The notes: generated from the letters alone by a model not told the origin. DNA of 64,000 nt from Sulfurovum sp. TSL1 (GCF_019972135.1 NZ_BPFI01000002.1:62001-126000); one strand, 5' to 3'. Shown: positions 9,221 through 17,869, counted from the stretch's first letter. Numbers and translations are program-made.

Positions 9221-10675
9221 GTGAGTCAAAAAATATCAAAAATTTTAATAGCCAATCGTGGTGAAATTGCACTACGTATCATAAGAGCATGTAAAGAGTT
9301 GGATATAGTCAGTGTATGTATCTTCTCTGAAGTAGATGTGAACGGGTCTTGGCTTAGAAAAGCAGATGAAGCATATCCCATTATGGGTAATCCGATCGAG
9401 GCATATCTTAATTATGAACGTATTATCTCTTTGGCCAAAAAATCTGGTTGTGATGCAGTGCATCCAGGATATGGATTTTTGTCTGAAAATGCTGACTTTG
9501 CACGTGCATGTCAAGAAGAAGGCATCATATTTATAGGTCCAAGTCCTGAGCATATTGCACTCTTTGGAGATAAAATTGCCTCTAAAAATGCTATGGAAGA
9601 GGTGGGTGTTCCTGTGCTTCCCGGTACCGACAGACCCCTTAGCAGTTTTGAAGAGGGTGAGCGTGCTGCCAAAAACATAGGGTACCCTGTCATTATAAAA
9701 GCTGCTTTTGGTGGTGGTGGCCGTGGTATGCGCATTGTGTATAAAGAAAAAGATTTTGAAAAGTCTTTTAATGATGCGCAAAGTGAATCACGCAAGTTCT
9801 TTGGCAGAGATGAAGTGTTTATTGAACGTTATCTGGAAAATCCACGGCATATTGAAGTGCAGATCATTGCTGATTCTTTTGGAAATGTAGTGCATTTGGG
9901 TGAAAGGGACTGTTCAATACAAAGACGGAATCAAAAAGTAGTTGAAATAGCGCCTGCACCAAACCTCAAAGAGAAAACAAGACAAAAGTTGTTTCAAGTT
10001 TCCATAGAAGCCATGAAAAAACTGGGTTATGAAAGTGTAGGAACGGTTGAGTATCTTGTGGACAGAGAAGATAACTTCTTTTTTATGGAGATGAATACCA
10101 GATTACAGGTGGAACACCCTGTAACAGAGATGATCACAGGGTTTGACCTTGTTCAAAGGATGATAGAGATTGCAGATGGAGACAGACTTCATTACAAACA
10201 GGAAGATATTCTTTTTCATGGCTATTCCATAGAATTCAGAATTAATGCAGAAGATGCTTCAAGAGACTTTGCCCCACATCCGGGAACCATAACAGAATAT
10301 CTTTCACCCGGTGGTCCGGGGGTACGTTTGGATACCATTGCATACAAAGGGTATACCATTCCAAATTGTTACGATTCTATGGTGGGTAAACTCATTGTAT
10401 ATGCGAAAAGTTGGGAAGGTGTGGTTAAAAAAGCACAAAGAGCTTTGTCTGAATACATCATTGAAGGTGTTCCCACAAACATTACGCTGCATCAACAGAT
10501 AGCAAAAGACCTTGACTTTAAAAATGCAAAATTCGATACAGGCTATTTCGATAAAAATCTTTCAGGTTTCAATTTGGAAGTGATCAATGCCCGCCAGAAA
10601 GAAGAAGAGAAGATAAAAGTATTGAGTGATCTAATCGAATCCATTAAAAAGCATAATATACCGGTGAGACATTAA
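9221..10675 (+). CDS. accC: Biotin carboxylase subunit (AccC / PycA / CfiB family)
   Basis: ATP-grasp biotin carboxylase, 484 residues, which carboxylates a biotinyl carrier. Motifs seen: N-terminal ILIANRGEIALRIIRACKEL, HPGYGFLSEN, the glycine-rich loop GGGGRGMR, and MEMNTRLQVEHPVTEM. It is longer than typical AccC (~445) and closer in length to pyruvate-carboxylase A subunits or the small subunit of 2-oxoglutarate carboxylase. No accB or carboxyltransferase gene is adjacent, so the partner acyl-CoA or oxo acid is undecided. GTG start with AAGGAA ribosome-binding site. Base composition is more AT-rich than the genes to the left. Confidence 0.9.
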   Translation: MSQKISKILIANRGEIALRIIRACKELDIVSVCIFSEVDVNGSWLRKADEAYPIMGNPIEAYLNYERIISLAKKSGCDAVHPGYGFLSENADFARACQEEGIIFIGPSPEHIALFGDKIASKNAMEEVGVPVLPGTDRPLSSFEEGERAAKNIGYPVIIKAAFGGGGRGMRIVYKEKDFEKSFNDAQSESRKFFGRDEVFIERYLENPRHIEVQIIADSFGNVVHLGERDCSIQRRNQKVVEIAPAPNLKEKTRQKLFQVSIEAMKKLGYESVGTVEYLVDREDNFFFMEMNTRLQVEHPVTEMITGFDLVQRMIEIADGDRLHYKQEDILFHGYSIEFRINAEDASRDFAPHPGTITEYLSPGGPGVRLDTIAYKGYTIPNCYDSMVGKLIVYAKSWEGVVKKAQRALSEYIIEGVPTNITLHQQIAKDLDFKNAKFDTGYFDKNLSGFNLEVINARQKEEEKIKVLSDLIESIKKHNIPVRH

Positions 10676-10782
10676 TGCGTGTGAGTTTAGGTTCAATAAC
10701 AGAAGTGAAGATTTATACAGATGACTGTTAAAAATCTTCAGAAAAGCATCTCTAAGCCACCCATTATATGATGAAGGAAAAA

Positions 10783-10920
10783 ATGAAAAAAGCAATGTTA
10801 CCATCCTTTATAATATCAACGATGATCATGTCTGGCGGAGATATCGTACCAGTTGATCCAGTAGCGTCAGAAGCAAAGAAAGAGGGGGGAGAAATTTTTG
10901 GTCAGTCCAGAACTTTATAG
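10783..10920 (+). pseudogene. Relic of the 5' end of a porin gene (45 codons)
   Basis: A 45-codon frame beginning with a signal peptide. It aligns with the N-terminus of the full porin encoded at 12496-13893: both have a basic start, a hydrophobic run, GGDI(V/A)PV(D/E)P, then E(I/L)FGQ(S/F)RT. The frame stops with TAG directly after this conserved block, so no barrel is encoded. Its last 23 bases overlap the TTG start of bioA, and the bioA ribosome-binding site (AGAGGGGGGAG) lies inside it. Best read as the remnant of a second porin gene; a short secreted peptide is a less likely alternative. Confidence 0.7.
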
Positions 10921-12211
10921 GTTAGAGTACGATAGAGAGCATATTCTTCATCCTTATGCACCCTCAAATCCACCATCAAATATGACATTTGTAAAATCAG
11001 CTAAGGGAGTATATCTTGAGCTGGAAAATGGACAGAAGATAATAGATGCAATGTCATCATGGTGGTCAGTCATTCATGGTTATAATGTAGAGTCGTTAAA
11101 TACTGCTGCTGTAGAGCAGCTTACAAAAATGTCTCATGTTATGTTTGGAGGCATTACGCATGAACCGGCTATAAAGCTGGCACAAAAACTTATTGAGATC
11201 ACAGATAAGCATTTAGAGAGGGTTTTTTTTAGTGATTCTGGTTCGGTGGCTGTTGAAGTTGCTTTGAAAATGGCATTTCAATACTGGAATTCACAGGGAA
11301 ACAGCCAAAAAAATAAGATCCTTGCATTCTCCAAAGGGTATCATGGTGATACGTTTGGTGCCATGAGTGTGTGTGATCCTATTACCGGAATGCACTCAGC
11401 ATTTGAAGGTATTCTGCATAAAAATATATTTGCAGACTCTCCGGGATGTCCTTACGGTGCAAAGTGGGATGAGAAATACATTTCCGATTTTGCATCGAAG
11501 TTGGAGCAAAACCACAAGGAGATAGCTGCAGTCATTATTGAGCCTATAGTTCAAGGTGCAGGTGGTATGAACATCTACTCACCCTCATTCTTAAAATCCG
11601 TAAGGGCTTTATGCAATAAGTATGATGTTTTGTTGATCCTTGATGAAATAGCTACAGGGTTTGGTAGAACAGGAAAATTATTTGCGTATGAGTATGCCAA
11701 TATTTCCCCAGATATTTTATGTGTCGGTAAAGCGCTAACGGGCGGATACATGTCTCTTGCAGCTACACTCACAAGTAAAAAAGTGATGCAGGGTGTTGAA
11801 GCAAATGGAAATGTACTTATGCATGGACCAACTTTTATGGCAAACCCTTTAGCTTGTGCAGTTGCAAATGCTTCTTTGGAGCTACTGCTCAATTCTCCAT
11901 GGAAAGAAAAAATACAAAACATTCAAACACAGTTAAATGAAGAGTTGACAAAATGTGAAGCGCTTACAATAGTAAAAGCGGTCCGTACTCTAGGGGCGAT
12001 TGGTGTTGTAGAGTTACACGAAGAAGTTGACTTGGATTTTATGACTCCGGCATTTATTAAAGAAGGGGTCTGGGTAAGGCCCTTTTTGAATCTCGTCTAT
12101 ATTATGCCTCCGTTTGTGATAACTAAAGAGGAGTTGACTCACTTGACTTCAGCCATTTTTACTGTCGTCAAAGCGTATGAATGTTACAAAGCAAATGAGA
12201 AAAAAGTCTAG
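10898..12211 (+). CDS. bioA: Adenosylmethionine-8-amino-7-oxononanoate aminotransferase
   Basis: Converts 7-keto-8-aminopelargonate to 7,8-diaminopelargonate in biotin synthesis, using SAM as amino donor. Class III aminotransferase of 437 residues with the BioA-specific MSSWWSVIHGYN and SHVMFGGITHEPA blocks, the PLP-contact EIATGFGRTGK, and the Schiff-base Lys278 in CVGKALTGGYMS. Start is TTG at 10898, supported by a very strong purine-rich ribosome-binding site 5-6 bases upstream; the next ATG would remove family-conserved N-terminal residues (HILHPYAP). Its start overlaps a porin relic. A bioF-like gene lies at 3377. Confidence 0.93.
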   Translation: MVSPELYRLEYDREHILHPYAPSNPPSNMTFVKSAKGVYLELENGQKIIDAMSSWWSVIHGYNVESLNTAAVEQLTKMSHVMFGGITHEPAIKLAQKLIEITDKHLERVFFSDSGSVAVEVALKMAFQYWNSQGNSQKNKILAFSKGYHGDTFGAMSVCDPITGMHSAFEGILHKNIFADSPGCPYGAKWDEKYISDFASKLEQNHKEIAAVIIEPIVQGAGGMNIYSPSFLKSVRALCNKYDVLLILDEIATGFGRTGKLFAYEYANISPDILCVGKALTGGYMSLAATLTSKKVMQGVEANGNVLMHGPTFMANPLACAVANASLELLLNSPWKEKIQNIQTQLNEELTKCEALTIVKAVRTLGAIGVVELHEEVDLDFMTPAFIKEGVWVRPFLNLVYIMPPFVITKEELTHLTSAIFTVVKAYECYKANEKKV

Positions 12212-12495
12212 GGGTCTCTAGCTTTTTGCCATATCCTTTTTGCATTTTTACATTTCTCGAACAATAGCAGAACTTTCATTTTTAGGAATGTCCTCAAGGC
12301 AGAAACACGTGGAATCATGTGTCCATCAGCCACCACGTTATGGTCTCCTCATCTCGAATCCGGCATCAGGAGTCGACTCCGATGCTCTGCTGTGGCTGGG
12401 TGTTTGGATCGGTACAGTTTCACCTATCATTGTAACTCCTCCATATTTTAAACTGCAAGTAGAAAACTACGCACGCTCTATCGATTAAATTCAAA
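12212..12495. other. Unexplained 284-bp spacer between convergent bioA and porin genes
   Basis: The stretch looks less AT-rich than the bioA and porin flanks. It contains a 12-bp perfect palindrome. An 82-codon plus-strand frame (12240-12488) and short minus-strand frames resemble no protein family I can name and have no convincing ribosome-binding site. Possibly debris of a lost element; nothing further supportable. Confidence 0.4.
12364..12385. repeat. Palindrome (GGAGTCGACTCC core)
   Basis: The 12-base perfect palindrome at 12369-12380 extends outward by GCAT/ATGC with a one-base bulge, giving a stable hairpin on either strand. It lies between two convergent genes. There is no adjacent T-run, so it is not a classical terminator. 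Confidence 0.6.
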
Positions 12496-13893
12496 TTAAA
12501 AACTATAATTTACAATCAGTCTATATTCATCCCAGTCTAAGCCATTTTTGAAATCTCTTGGGTAATTTGCTCTTGCTCTTAGGTTAAGTCCCTCAACCGA
12601 AGTCACATTATATTGAATATCCCAACCAGATTCTGAGGCTGTCCATGCTGTACCGTAATCGTAGCTGTTGGTTGCACCGATATCAAATTCTGTATAAAAG
12701 ACAGAAGCTTTTACATCCGCACCGAGCAGTTCATTCAAACTATAGGTTCCGGCTACTTTCCACGCATCGGTATCAGAGAAGAACTGGTGTCTTGTTACCA
12801 TACCCTGTGTAAATGCCGGCATACCACCCCAAGGCGTAATAATTCCACCAGATGTTGTACCATCACTCTCACCCGTTTGAGAATATGCTACATAGGTACT
12901 GAATGCACCTGAACTTGCACCTAGTTTTACACCCCAGTAATCACTGTCAACATTACCTGCCAGTGAACCTCCTACATCACTTTGACCAATATATTGTGCT
13001 GAAGCATTCATCGTCACCTTTTCATTGAAACGACATGGCCATCCATAATCACCTTGAAGATAGATTGCATTAAAAATATCATGTGCATAATAATCCCATG
13101 CCTGCAAAGTAAGACCATCAAACCCTTTATGGATAGCAGCTGCTGCAGTTACACCGTCTGTACTATTGTCAACAGCGTCAGGAGTAGTAGGATCTCTGAA
13201 ATCTATAGTCCCTAATGCCACAGTCCCCATATTTACAAAATCACCACTCTGCGCAAGTGTTGTACCCGCACCGTAACCGCTTGCGAAACCTAAGCTATAA
13301 CTATCGTCATAAATATTACTGAATGTACCTGTAGTCTCTCTAGTGACATGTGCTAAGATCAAAGTAGTATCTTCTATATCAGTGTTTGTCAGTACCGCTG
13401 CTTCAAAAAGGTTCGGAAGCATTCTTGCATCATCAGCTCCAATGAGCGGGGTATCAAGTCTTTGGCGACCTACTTGAATATTGGTATTTCCAGCTGCATA
13501 GTTAAGATATGATTGACCCAAAAATGCATAATTTTCACCGTCACGACCTGTATGTGTAGGATCATAAGAAGCCCAATTATTTGCCAAGTCATCTTCAATT
13601 GACAGATCATGAATTTCAAATCCATAAGTACCATAAACTGCGACAGCAGCTGTCAAACCATTGAAATCTGGTGTTTTATATCCTATGTAACCACCCGTTG
13701 CAAGGGCATTACGATTGTTATTGGTTGAACCAGAATATGTTCTGTCAACATAAAATGTTCTGAATTGTCCAAACAGCTCACCGTAATCTACTTCTGCTGC
13801 TTCCACAGCTACAGCCGGTTCAACGGGTGCAATATCTCCTCCCGCCATAAGCAGTGTTGATGCTATGACAGATAATGCTACATATTTTCTCAT
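12496..13893 (-). CDS. Outer-membrane porin (major outer membrane protein-like)
   Basis: 465 residues. The start chosen is the ATG at 13893 because an AGGAGAT ribosome-binding site stands just before it and a signal peptide (MRKYVALSVIASTLLMAGG) follows; a longer frame from 13959 adds 22 residues with no site. After an N-terminal E-L-F-G-Q-F-R-T-F strand come many alternating polar/hydrophobic stretches, IQVGRQRLDTP, and a C-terminal phenylalanine (VNYSF), typical of Campylobacterota beta-barrel porins. Diffusion of small solutes across the outer membrane; specificity unknown. A relic of a sister gene lies at 10783. Confidence 0.85.
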   Translation of the reverse strand: MRKYVALSVIASTLLMAGGDIAPVEPAVAVEAAEVDYGELFGQFRTFYVDRTYSGSTNNNRNALATGGYIGYKTPDFNGLTAAVAVYGTYGFEIHDLSIEDDLANNWASYDPTHTGRDGENYAFLGQSYLNYAAGNTNIQVGRQRLDTPLIGADDARMLPNLFEAAVLTNTDIEDTTLILAHVTRETTGTFSNIYDDSYSLGFASGYGAGTTLAQSGDFVNMGTVALGTIDFRDPTTPDAVDNSTDGVTAAAAIHKGFDGLTLQAWDYYAHDIFNAIYLQGDYGWPCRFNEKVTMNASAQYIGQSDVGGSLAGNVDSDYWGVKLGASSGAFSTYVAYSQTGESDGTTSGGIITPWGGMPAFTQGMVTRHQFFSDTDAWKVAGTYSLNELLGADVKASVFYTEFDIGATNSYDYGTAWTASESGWDIQYNVTSVEGLNLRARANYPRDFKNGLDWDEYRLIVNYSF

Positions 13894-13995
13894 TGTATCT
13901 CCTTTGTTTGACGTTTTCATTTTGTAATAAAAATAATTACAACCTAGTCTGATGTGCAAGTGTCATTCCACTAACTCAATAAGAAAATATTGCTT

Positions 13996-14015
13996 TTGAT
14001 CTTGACCTAAGTTGT
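13996..14015. repeat. Direct repeat copy 1 (TTGAYCTTGACCTAAGYTGT)
   Basis: 20-base sequence matching 18 of 20 positions of a second copy at 14151-14170. The two enclose a 20-bp perfect inverted repeat. This copy lies about 100 bp upstream of the porin start. Confidence 0.7.
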
Positions 14016-14051
14016 GGTTGTATTATTATCTTTATACATTTTCTGCCATAC

Positions 14052-14107
14052 ATACTTTTTTGTTTGCCCCCTTTTGACATGTTTTGAGGGGGCAAACAAA
14101 AAAGTAT
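14052..14107. repeat. Perfect 20-bp inverted repeat with 16-nt loop
   Basis: Arm 14052-14071 is the exact reverse complement of arm 14088-14107 (ATAC, six T, GTTTG, five C and its complement). It stands between icd and the porin gene, both on the minus strand, so it would be transcribed after icd. The T-run lies inside the arm and not after it, so a rho-independent terminator is possible but not textbook. It is the strongest hairpin I noticed in the window. Confidence 0.85.
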
Positions 14108-14150
14108 AGAGATACCCCCCCCTCTTTTACTAGAGAGGAGATATCGGCTA

Positions 14151-14170
14151 TTGACCTTGACCTAAGCTGT
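14151..14170. repeat. Direct repeat copy 2
   Basis: Second copy of the 20-base repeat found at 13996-14015, differing at two positions (T/C each). It lies about 60 bp downstream of the icd stop. The stretch just to its left (14119-14150: C-run, CTCTTTTAC, GGAGATATCGGC) resembles part of the dispersed repeat at 40200 and may be a diverged copy. Confidence 0.65.
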
Positions 14171-14230
14171 TCGCTCTTTCGCCTTCAAGCAAGTAGAGGG
14201 TTTCAACTTAAATCCATTTTAGGCTTTTGG

Positions 14231-15691
14231 TTACTCACCCTGTCCTAGAGAGTAAGCACGCTCACCATCTTCGAATGCATAAAGGTTTTCAGTTTTAATC
14301 ACTTCAATACCTGCACCATCAATTCTGTTCATCATATCTGTGATGTCACCATTTGTGATCACGTCACCTTGGTTTTTCGCGTAGAAACGACATCTCCAGT
14401 GATCTGTAAGGAAAGTTTCCGGGTGACCACTTGGATAGACTTTTTGACCACGGTTAGAGATCATTTTAAGTGCTATGTTAGTTCCTTCAGTAAGCTCAAC
14501 CAGCTTATCACCGATTGTATTTGCATCACAATCATCTCTGGTAAAGATATCACAACCGATAAGATTCATTTTTGTGTCTCTTACATTTGTAAGTTCAGGT
14601 TTTTTGATCTTGATCGCTTTGTCATATTTAACCGCTTCCAGTGTGGATGGCTTTTGACCAAGTCTTTCGATGACTGCATCAGCAAACTCTTGAGTCCCCA
14701 CTTCTGTATAGTCTCTACCTGCTGCTTTAAGTTTTCTGGCAAGGTCATAGGTTACGATACCGTCTTCAATCGTTTTAAGCCAAGCATTGTGCACTTTTTC
14801 TGCCACTTCCGGTTGACCCACTTGAACCATCATCATGACACCTGAAAGAAGAAGTCCTGACGGGTTCGCTTTGTTTTGACCGGCATGTCTTGGAGCAGAA
14901 CCGTGGATCGCTTCATACATGGCAATATCATCACCAACGTTAGCACCCGGTGCAATACCTACTGAACCGGTCATAAGTCCAAGAACATCCGTTGCAACAT
15001 CACCATAAAGGTTAGGCATAAGAACCATATCGAACTCTTCAGGAGCATCTACGAGTTTGGCCATACCGATATCGATGATCCAATCATCCGCTTGAATTTC
15101 AGGGTATTTTTTTGCTGTTTCGTAGAATACTTTTACAAAAAGACCATCTGTGATCTTCATGATGTTGTCTTTGATCATACAAGTGATTCTTTTTCTACCA
15201 TATGCTTTTGCATACTCAAATGCATATTGACATATTTTTTCACAACCAGGTCTTGTAATGATTTTCAGACACTGCGTTACTTCCGGAGTTTGCTGATGCT
15301 CGATTCCTGCATAGAGATCTTCCTCATTTTCACGAATCGTAACAACATTCATACCTGGGAATTTTGAAGGTACAAACGGGTCATAAGCGATAGCAGGACG
15401 AACGTTTGCGTAAAGACCTAAAGTCTTACGGATAGTAACGTTCAAACTTTTGTATCCACCACCTTGAGGTGTTGTGATAGGTGCCTTAAAAAGTACTTTG
15501 TTTTTCTTGATAGAGTCCCAAGCTTCTTGACCGATACCAGATGTATTACCAGAAAGATAAACTTGTTCACCCACATCAATATGCTCCCATTCTACATCAG
15601 CACCCGCTGCATCAAGTACTCTAATACTTGCATCCATGATCTCAGGACCGATTCCGTCACCTCTTGCAACTGTAATTGTTTGCTTTGCCAT
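14231..15691 (-). CDS. icd: Isocitrate dehydrogenase (isopropylmalate-dehydrogenase-like, long form)
   Basis: Catalyses isocitrate to/from 2-oxoglutarate; in rTCA-using Campylobacterota the reductive direction matters. 486 residues. The N-terminal ~340 residues are the decarboxylating-dehydrogenase fold (ARGDGIGPEI, substrate-phosphate loop, TIRENEEDLYAGIEH, LYGDVATDVLG). A ~140-residue C-terminal extension makes it resemble the homodimeric alphaproteobacterial/Thermus-type enzyme, unlike the ~740-residue monomeric enzyme I expect in many relatives. Start ATG 15691 has an AAGGAAAAA ribosome-binding site. Cofactor preference is not decidable by eye. Confidence 0.9.
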   Translation of the reverse strand: MAKQTITVARGDGIGPEIMDASIRVLDAAGADVEWEHIDVGEQVYLSGNTSGIGQEAWDSIKKNKVLFKAPITTPQGGGYKSLNVTIRKTLGLYANVRPAIAYDPFVPSKFPGMNVVTIRENEEDLYAGIEHQQTPEVTQCLKIITRPGCEKICQYAFEYAKAYGRKRITCMIKDNIMKITDGLFVKVFYETAKKYPEIQADDWIIDIGMAKLVDAPEEFDMVLMPNLYGDVATDVLGLMTGSVGIAPGANVGDDIAMYEAIHGSAPRHAGQNKANPSGLLLSGVMMMVQVGQPEVAEKVHNAWLKTIEDGIVTYDLARKLKAAGRDYTEVGTQEFADAVIERLGQKPSTLEAVKYDKAIKIKKPELTNVRDTKMNLIGCDIFTRDDCDANTIGDKLVELTEGTNIALKMISNRGQKVYPSGHPETFLTDHWRCRFYAKNQGDVITNGDITDMMNRIDGAGIEVIKTENLYAFEDGERAYSLGQGE

Positions 15692-15936
15692 TTTTTTCCT
15701 TTTATAATTAATTAAAATAAATTCTCTTAGAAACTACATCATTGAGTAGCTTCCACCTCAATCTCATTTTTCTAGATTATCTTGAACCAATTTTTCCCAT
15801 CAGAAAAATTTCAAGCATTATAATTAATTTTATGGACTGATTTCTTCACCAGTATTGTCTCTTTTATTATCTTTTTTTACTTTATAAGCTATCTATATTT
15901 AATATTATTTTTATCCAAAATTGGTATTATTTTCTT

Positions 15937-16815
15937 ATGAAACAAGAAACTTTAGATAAAAAAATAAAAATCTCAAATGACTTAATGTTTTACTTCTATA
16001 CGCATATAGAGACAGATATCAACATTGATGAGCTTGCAGATCATTTCAAGATCAATAAATTTTATATGCATAAGATCTTTAAAGAAGTGTTCGGGCGAAA
16101 TATCTATGAAAGTATTAAATATATTCGTCTTCAAAAAGCTTCTAATCTTTTGTTAACCAATAAATATTCGACTATTTCAGAGGTAGCCAATGAGTGTGGC
16201 TACAGCTCTCAAACCTCATTCATTCGTGCATTTAAAGAACGTTTTTCCATGACACCCAACAAGTGGAGAAAGGGTGGATATAAAGACTATTCGCATAAAA
16301 TTCTCTTACAGTCACCAAAAGCACAAGCTTCTACAGCAAGTTTTGAACAAATAGAGCCTCAAATCGTGAAAATGCCCCAGCAAAGTGCATATTATATTCG
16401 CCACAGAGGCTATGGATACGAAAAATCAAAACTCACATGGCAAAAAATTCAAACTTGGATCTACCAGAATGAATTAAAAGACTATACAGAGATATCCCTT
16501 TTTCATGACAATCCGACCATCACCCCCTTAGATGAGTGTCATTATGTGGCATGTGTGGTTCCGAATGATGAAAAGGAGTTGAAAGATCAACGTCTTCCAA
16601 GTTTTAATATCTCTGGGGGTGTTTATGCCAAGTTTGATTTTGAAGGGAAAAGAGGAGATCTATTGAAGTTGATCCACTGGGTCTATCATGAATGGTTGCC
16701 AAAAAGTGAGTATCAGACCACAACAAAACCGCCTTATGCGGTCTATCACAAAAACCATTATCTTAATCAAGATGAGGAATTTGCGATCAGTTTTTATTTA
16801 TCAATAAAATTTTAA
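15937..16815 (+). CDS. AraC-family regulator with GyrI-like effector domain
   Basis: 292 residues. The N-terminal ~105 residues form two helix-turn-helix motifs with the AraC signature (ISEVANECGYSSQTSFIRAF, then FKERFSMTPNKWRK). Residues ~135-292 resemble the GyrI/Rob small-molecule binding domain (VKMPQQSAYYIRHRGYGYE, HYVACVVPND). This HTH-first order is that of Rob/SoxS-like regulators that sense small ligands. It is divergent from icd across a 245-bp AT-rich spacer. Target genes unknown. Confidence 0.88.
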   Translation: MKQETLDKKIKISNDLMFYFYTHIETDINIDELADHFKINKFYMHKIFKEVFGRNIYESIKYIRLQKASNLLLTNKYSTISEVANECGYSSQTSFIRAFKERFSMTPNKWRKGGYKDYSHKILLQSPKAQASTASFEQIEPQIVKMPQQSAYYIRHRGYGYEKSKLTWQKIQTWIYQNELKDYTEISLFHDNPTITPLDECHYVACVVPNDEKELKDQRLPSFNISGGVYAKFDFEGKRGDLLKLIHWVYHEWLPKSEYQTTTKPPYAVYHKNHYLNQDEEFAISFYLSIKF

Positions 16816-16830
16816 TTTACAAAGAGTGAC

Positions 16831-17145
16831 TCATACTTGTTGTGAATCTTTTGAATGCAATAAAACAAGGGAGTCACTAATAATGCATTTCCCGCCATAT
16901 CTATCTATGAACGCTCTAATCTTCTCTATCATTCTTTCAAATTTTTCCTCTCGGCATACGGTAAAGATATAATTATTGCTAAGAAGGTCATTCGCTTCAT
17001 CGGCAGTTTTTAGTCCATGACTTCCATACCCCTCAATATCTCTGATAATCGTATACCCTGTTACATCAGCTTCTTTAAATATCTCTAATACTCTATTTGT
17101 ATAAATAGACTCAATGATCACTTCGACTTTTTTCATTTTTTCCAT
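16831..17145 (-). CDS. sbtB: SbtB-like PII signalling protein
   Basis: 104-residue PII-superfamily protein (ferredoxin-like fold) with a T-loop-like segment (IIRDIEGYGSHGLKTAD). It lacks the GlnB/GlnK uridylylation motif, which together with its position fits SbtB, the regulator that binds the bicarbonate transporter SbtA. It starts three bases after the stop of the sbtA remnant, with a G-rich ribosome-binding site inside the sbtA end, so the two were one operon. The SbtB gene itself looks intact although its partner is broken. Confidence 0.8.
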   Translation of the reverse strand: MEKMKKVEVIIESIYTNRVLEIFKEADVTGYTIIRDIEGYGSHGLKTADEANDLLSNNYIFTVCREEKFERMIEKIRAFIDRYGGKCIISDSLVLLHSKDSQQV

Positions 17146-17148
17146 AAT

Positions 17149-17869
17149 TCACCCCCATAAAATAGTAATAAAGTAGTAGTATAGCGGTATCCCTAAAGAG
17201 ATGTTAAAAGGGAAAGTGACCGCTAGACTTAATGGCAGATAAAGCCCAGGATTGGCTTCAGGTACAGACAACCTCATAGCCGCAGGCACTGCAATATAAG
17301 AAGCACTTCCCGCAAGTAATGACAGCAATAAGGTATCTCCTTGTGATAGTTCAAAGAAGTACCCTAATAGAATAGCAACGGATGCATTAAAGATAGGCAT
17401 AGCGATTGCAAACATAATTAAAAACAGTCCGACTTTTTTTAACTCATAAATTCTTTTTGCTGCAACCAATCCCATATCAAGAAGGAAAAATGCAAGCATT
17501 CCTTTAAACAGCGTTCCAAACAACGGCTCCATAGAATTCCAACCTTACTGATCGATCCATAGGTCGCAGCGATAGCGATAGCATTATAGTTATCCAATTT
17601 CATACGTAAAATAAAATAGCTATAGATCGGTACAATGATCGCCATGAGGATTGCCAAGGAAAGTGCAGTAAAGATGTAGGTATTTAAACCACTATGAGAA
17701 AGTTCATATCCTCCATGAAGCCCAATGGCTATCAACAGATACAATGAAAAAAGTTTGGGTAAAGGCTGCGGAATCGACAATTTTGATTTGAAAAAACAGC
17801 TAACATGCCGAGCAAAAAGAATAGTATCGGTGGATTTAAAATATTTTGAAGTATTAAATCGACATTCAT
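17149..17869 (-). pseudogene. sbtA: Broken sodium-dependent bicarbonate transporter gene (sbtA)
   Basis: Minus-strand frames piece together as SbtA. The ATG at 17869 (ribosome-binding site AGGAG) gives NILNPPILFFLLGMLAVF. After a run of six T (17791-17796 on the plus strand) the frame is lost; one more T restores IPQPLPKLFSLYLLIAIG. At about 17535-17545 the frame shifts again, from AIAATYGSIS straight into LFKGMLAFFLLDMGLVAA, skipping about 100 residues of the normal protein. What remains encodes parts of both halves but cannot make the full transporter. Known family role: Na+/HCO3- symport in the inner membrane. Confidence 0.85.

Noticed and set aside
10675-10731. 18-codon frame starting in the stop of the biotin carboxylase gene (TAATG)
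   Set aside because: Coupled start is suggestive, but it is too short, ends quickly, and resembles no carrier or leader peptide.
12240-12488. 82-codon plus-strand frame in the bioA-porin spacer
   Set aside because: No ribosome-binding site, no recognised similarity, odd composition; kept only as an unexplained spacer.
13924-13940. GTAAT/ATTAC inverted repeat near the porin start as a Fur box
   Set aside because: Too short and unlike the Fur consensus; no supporting context.
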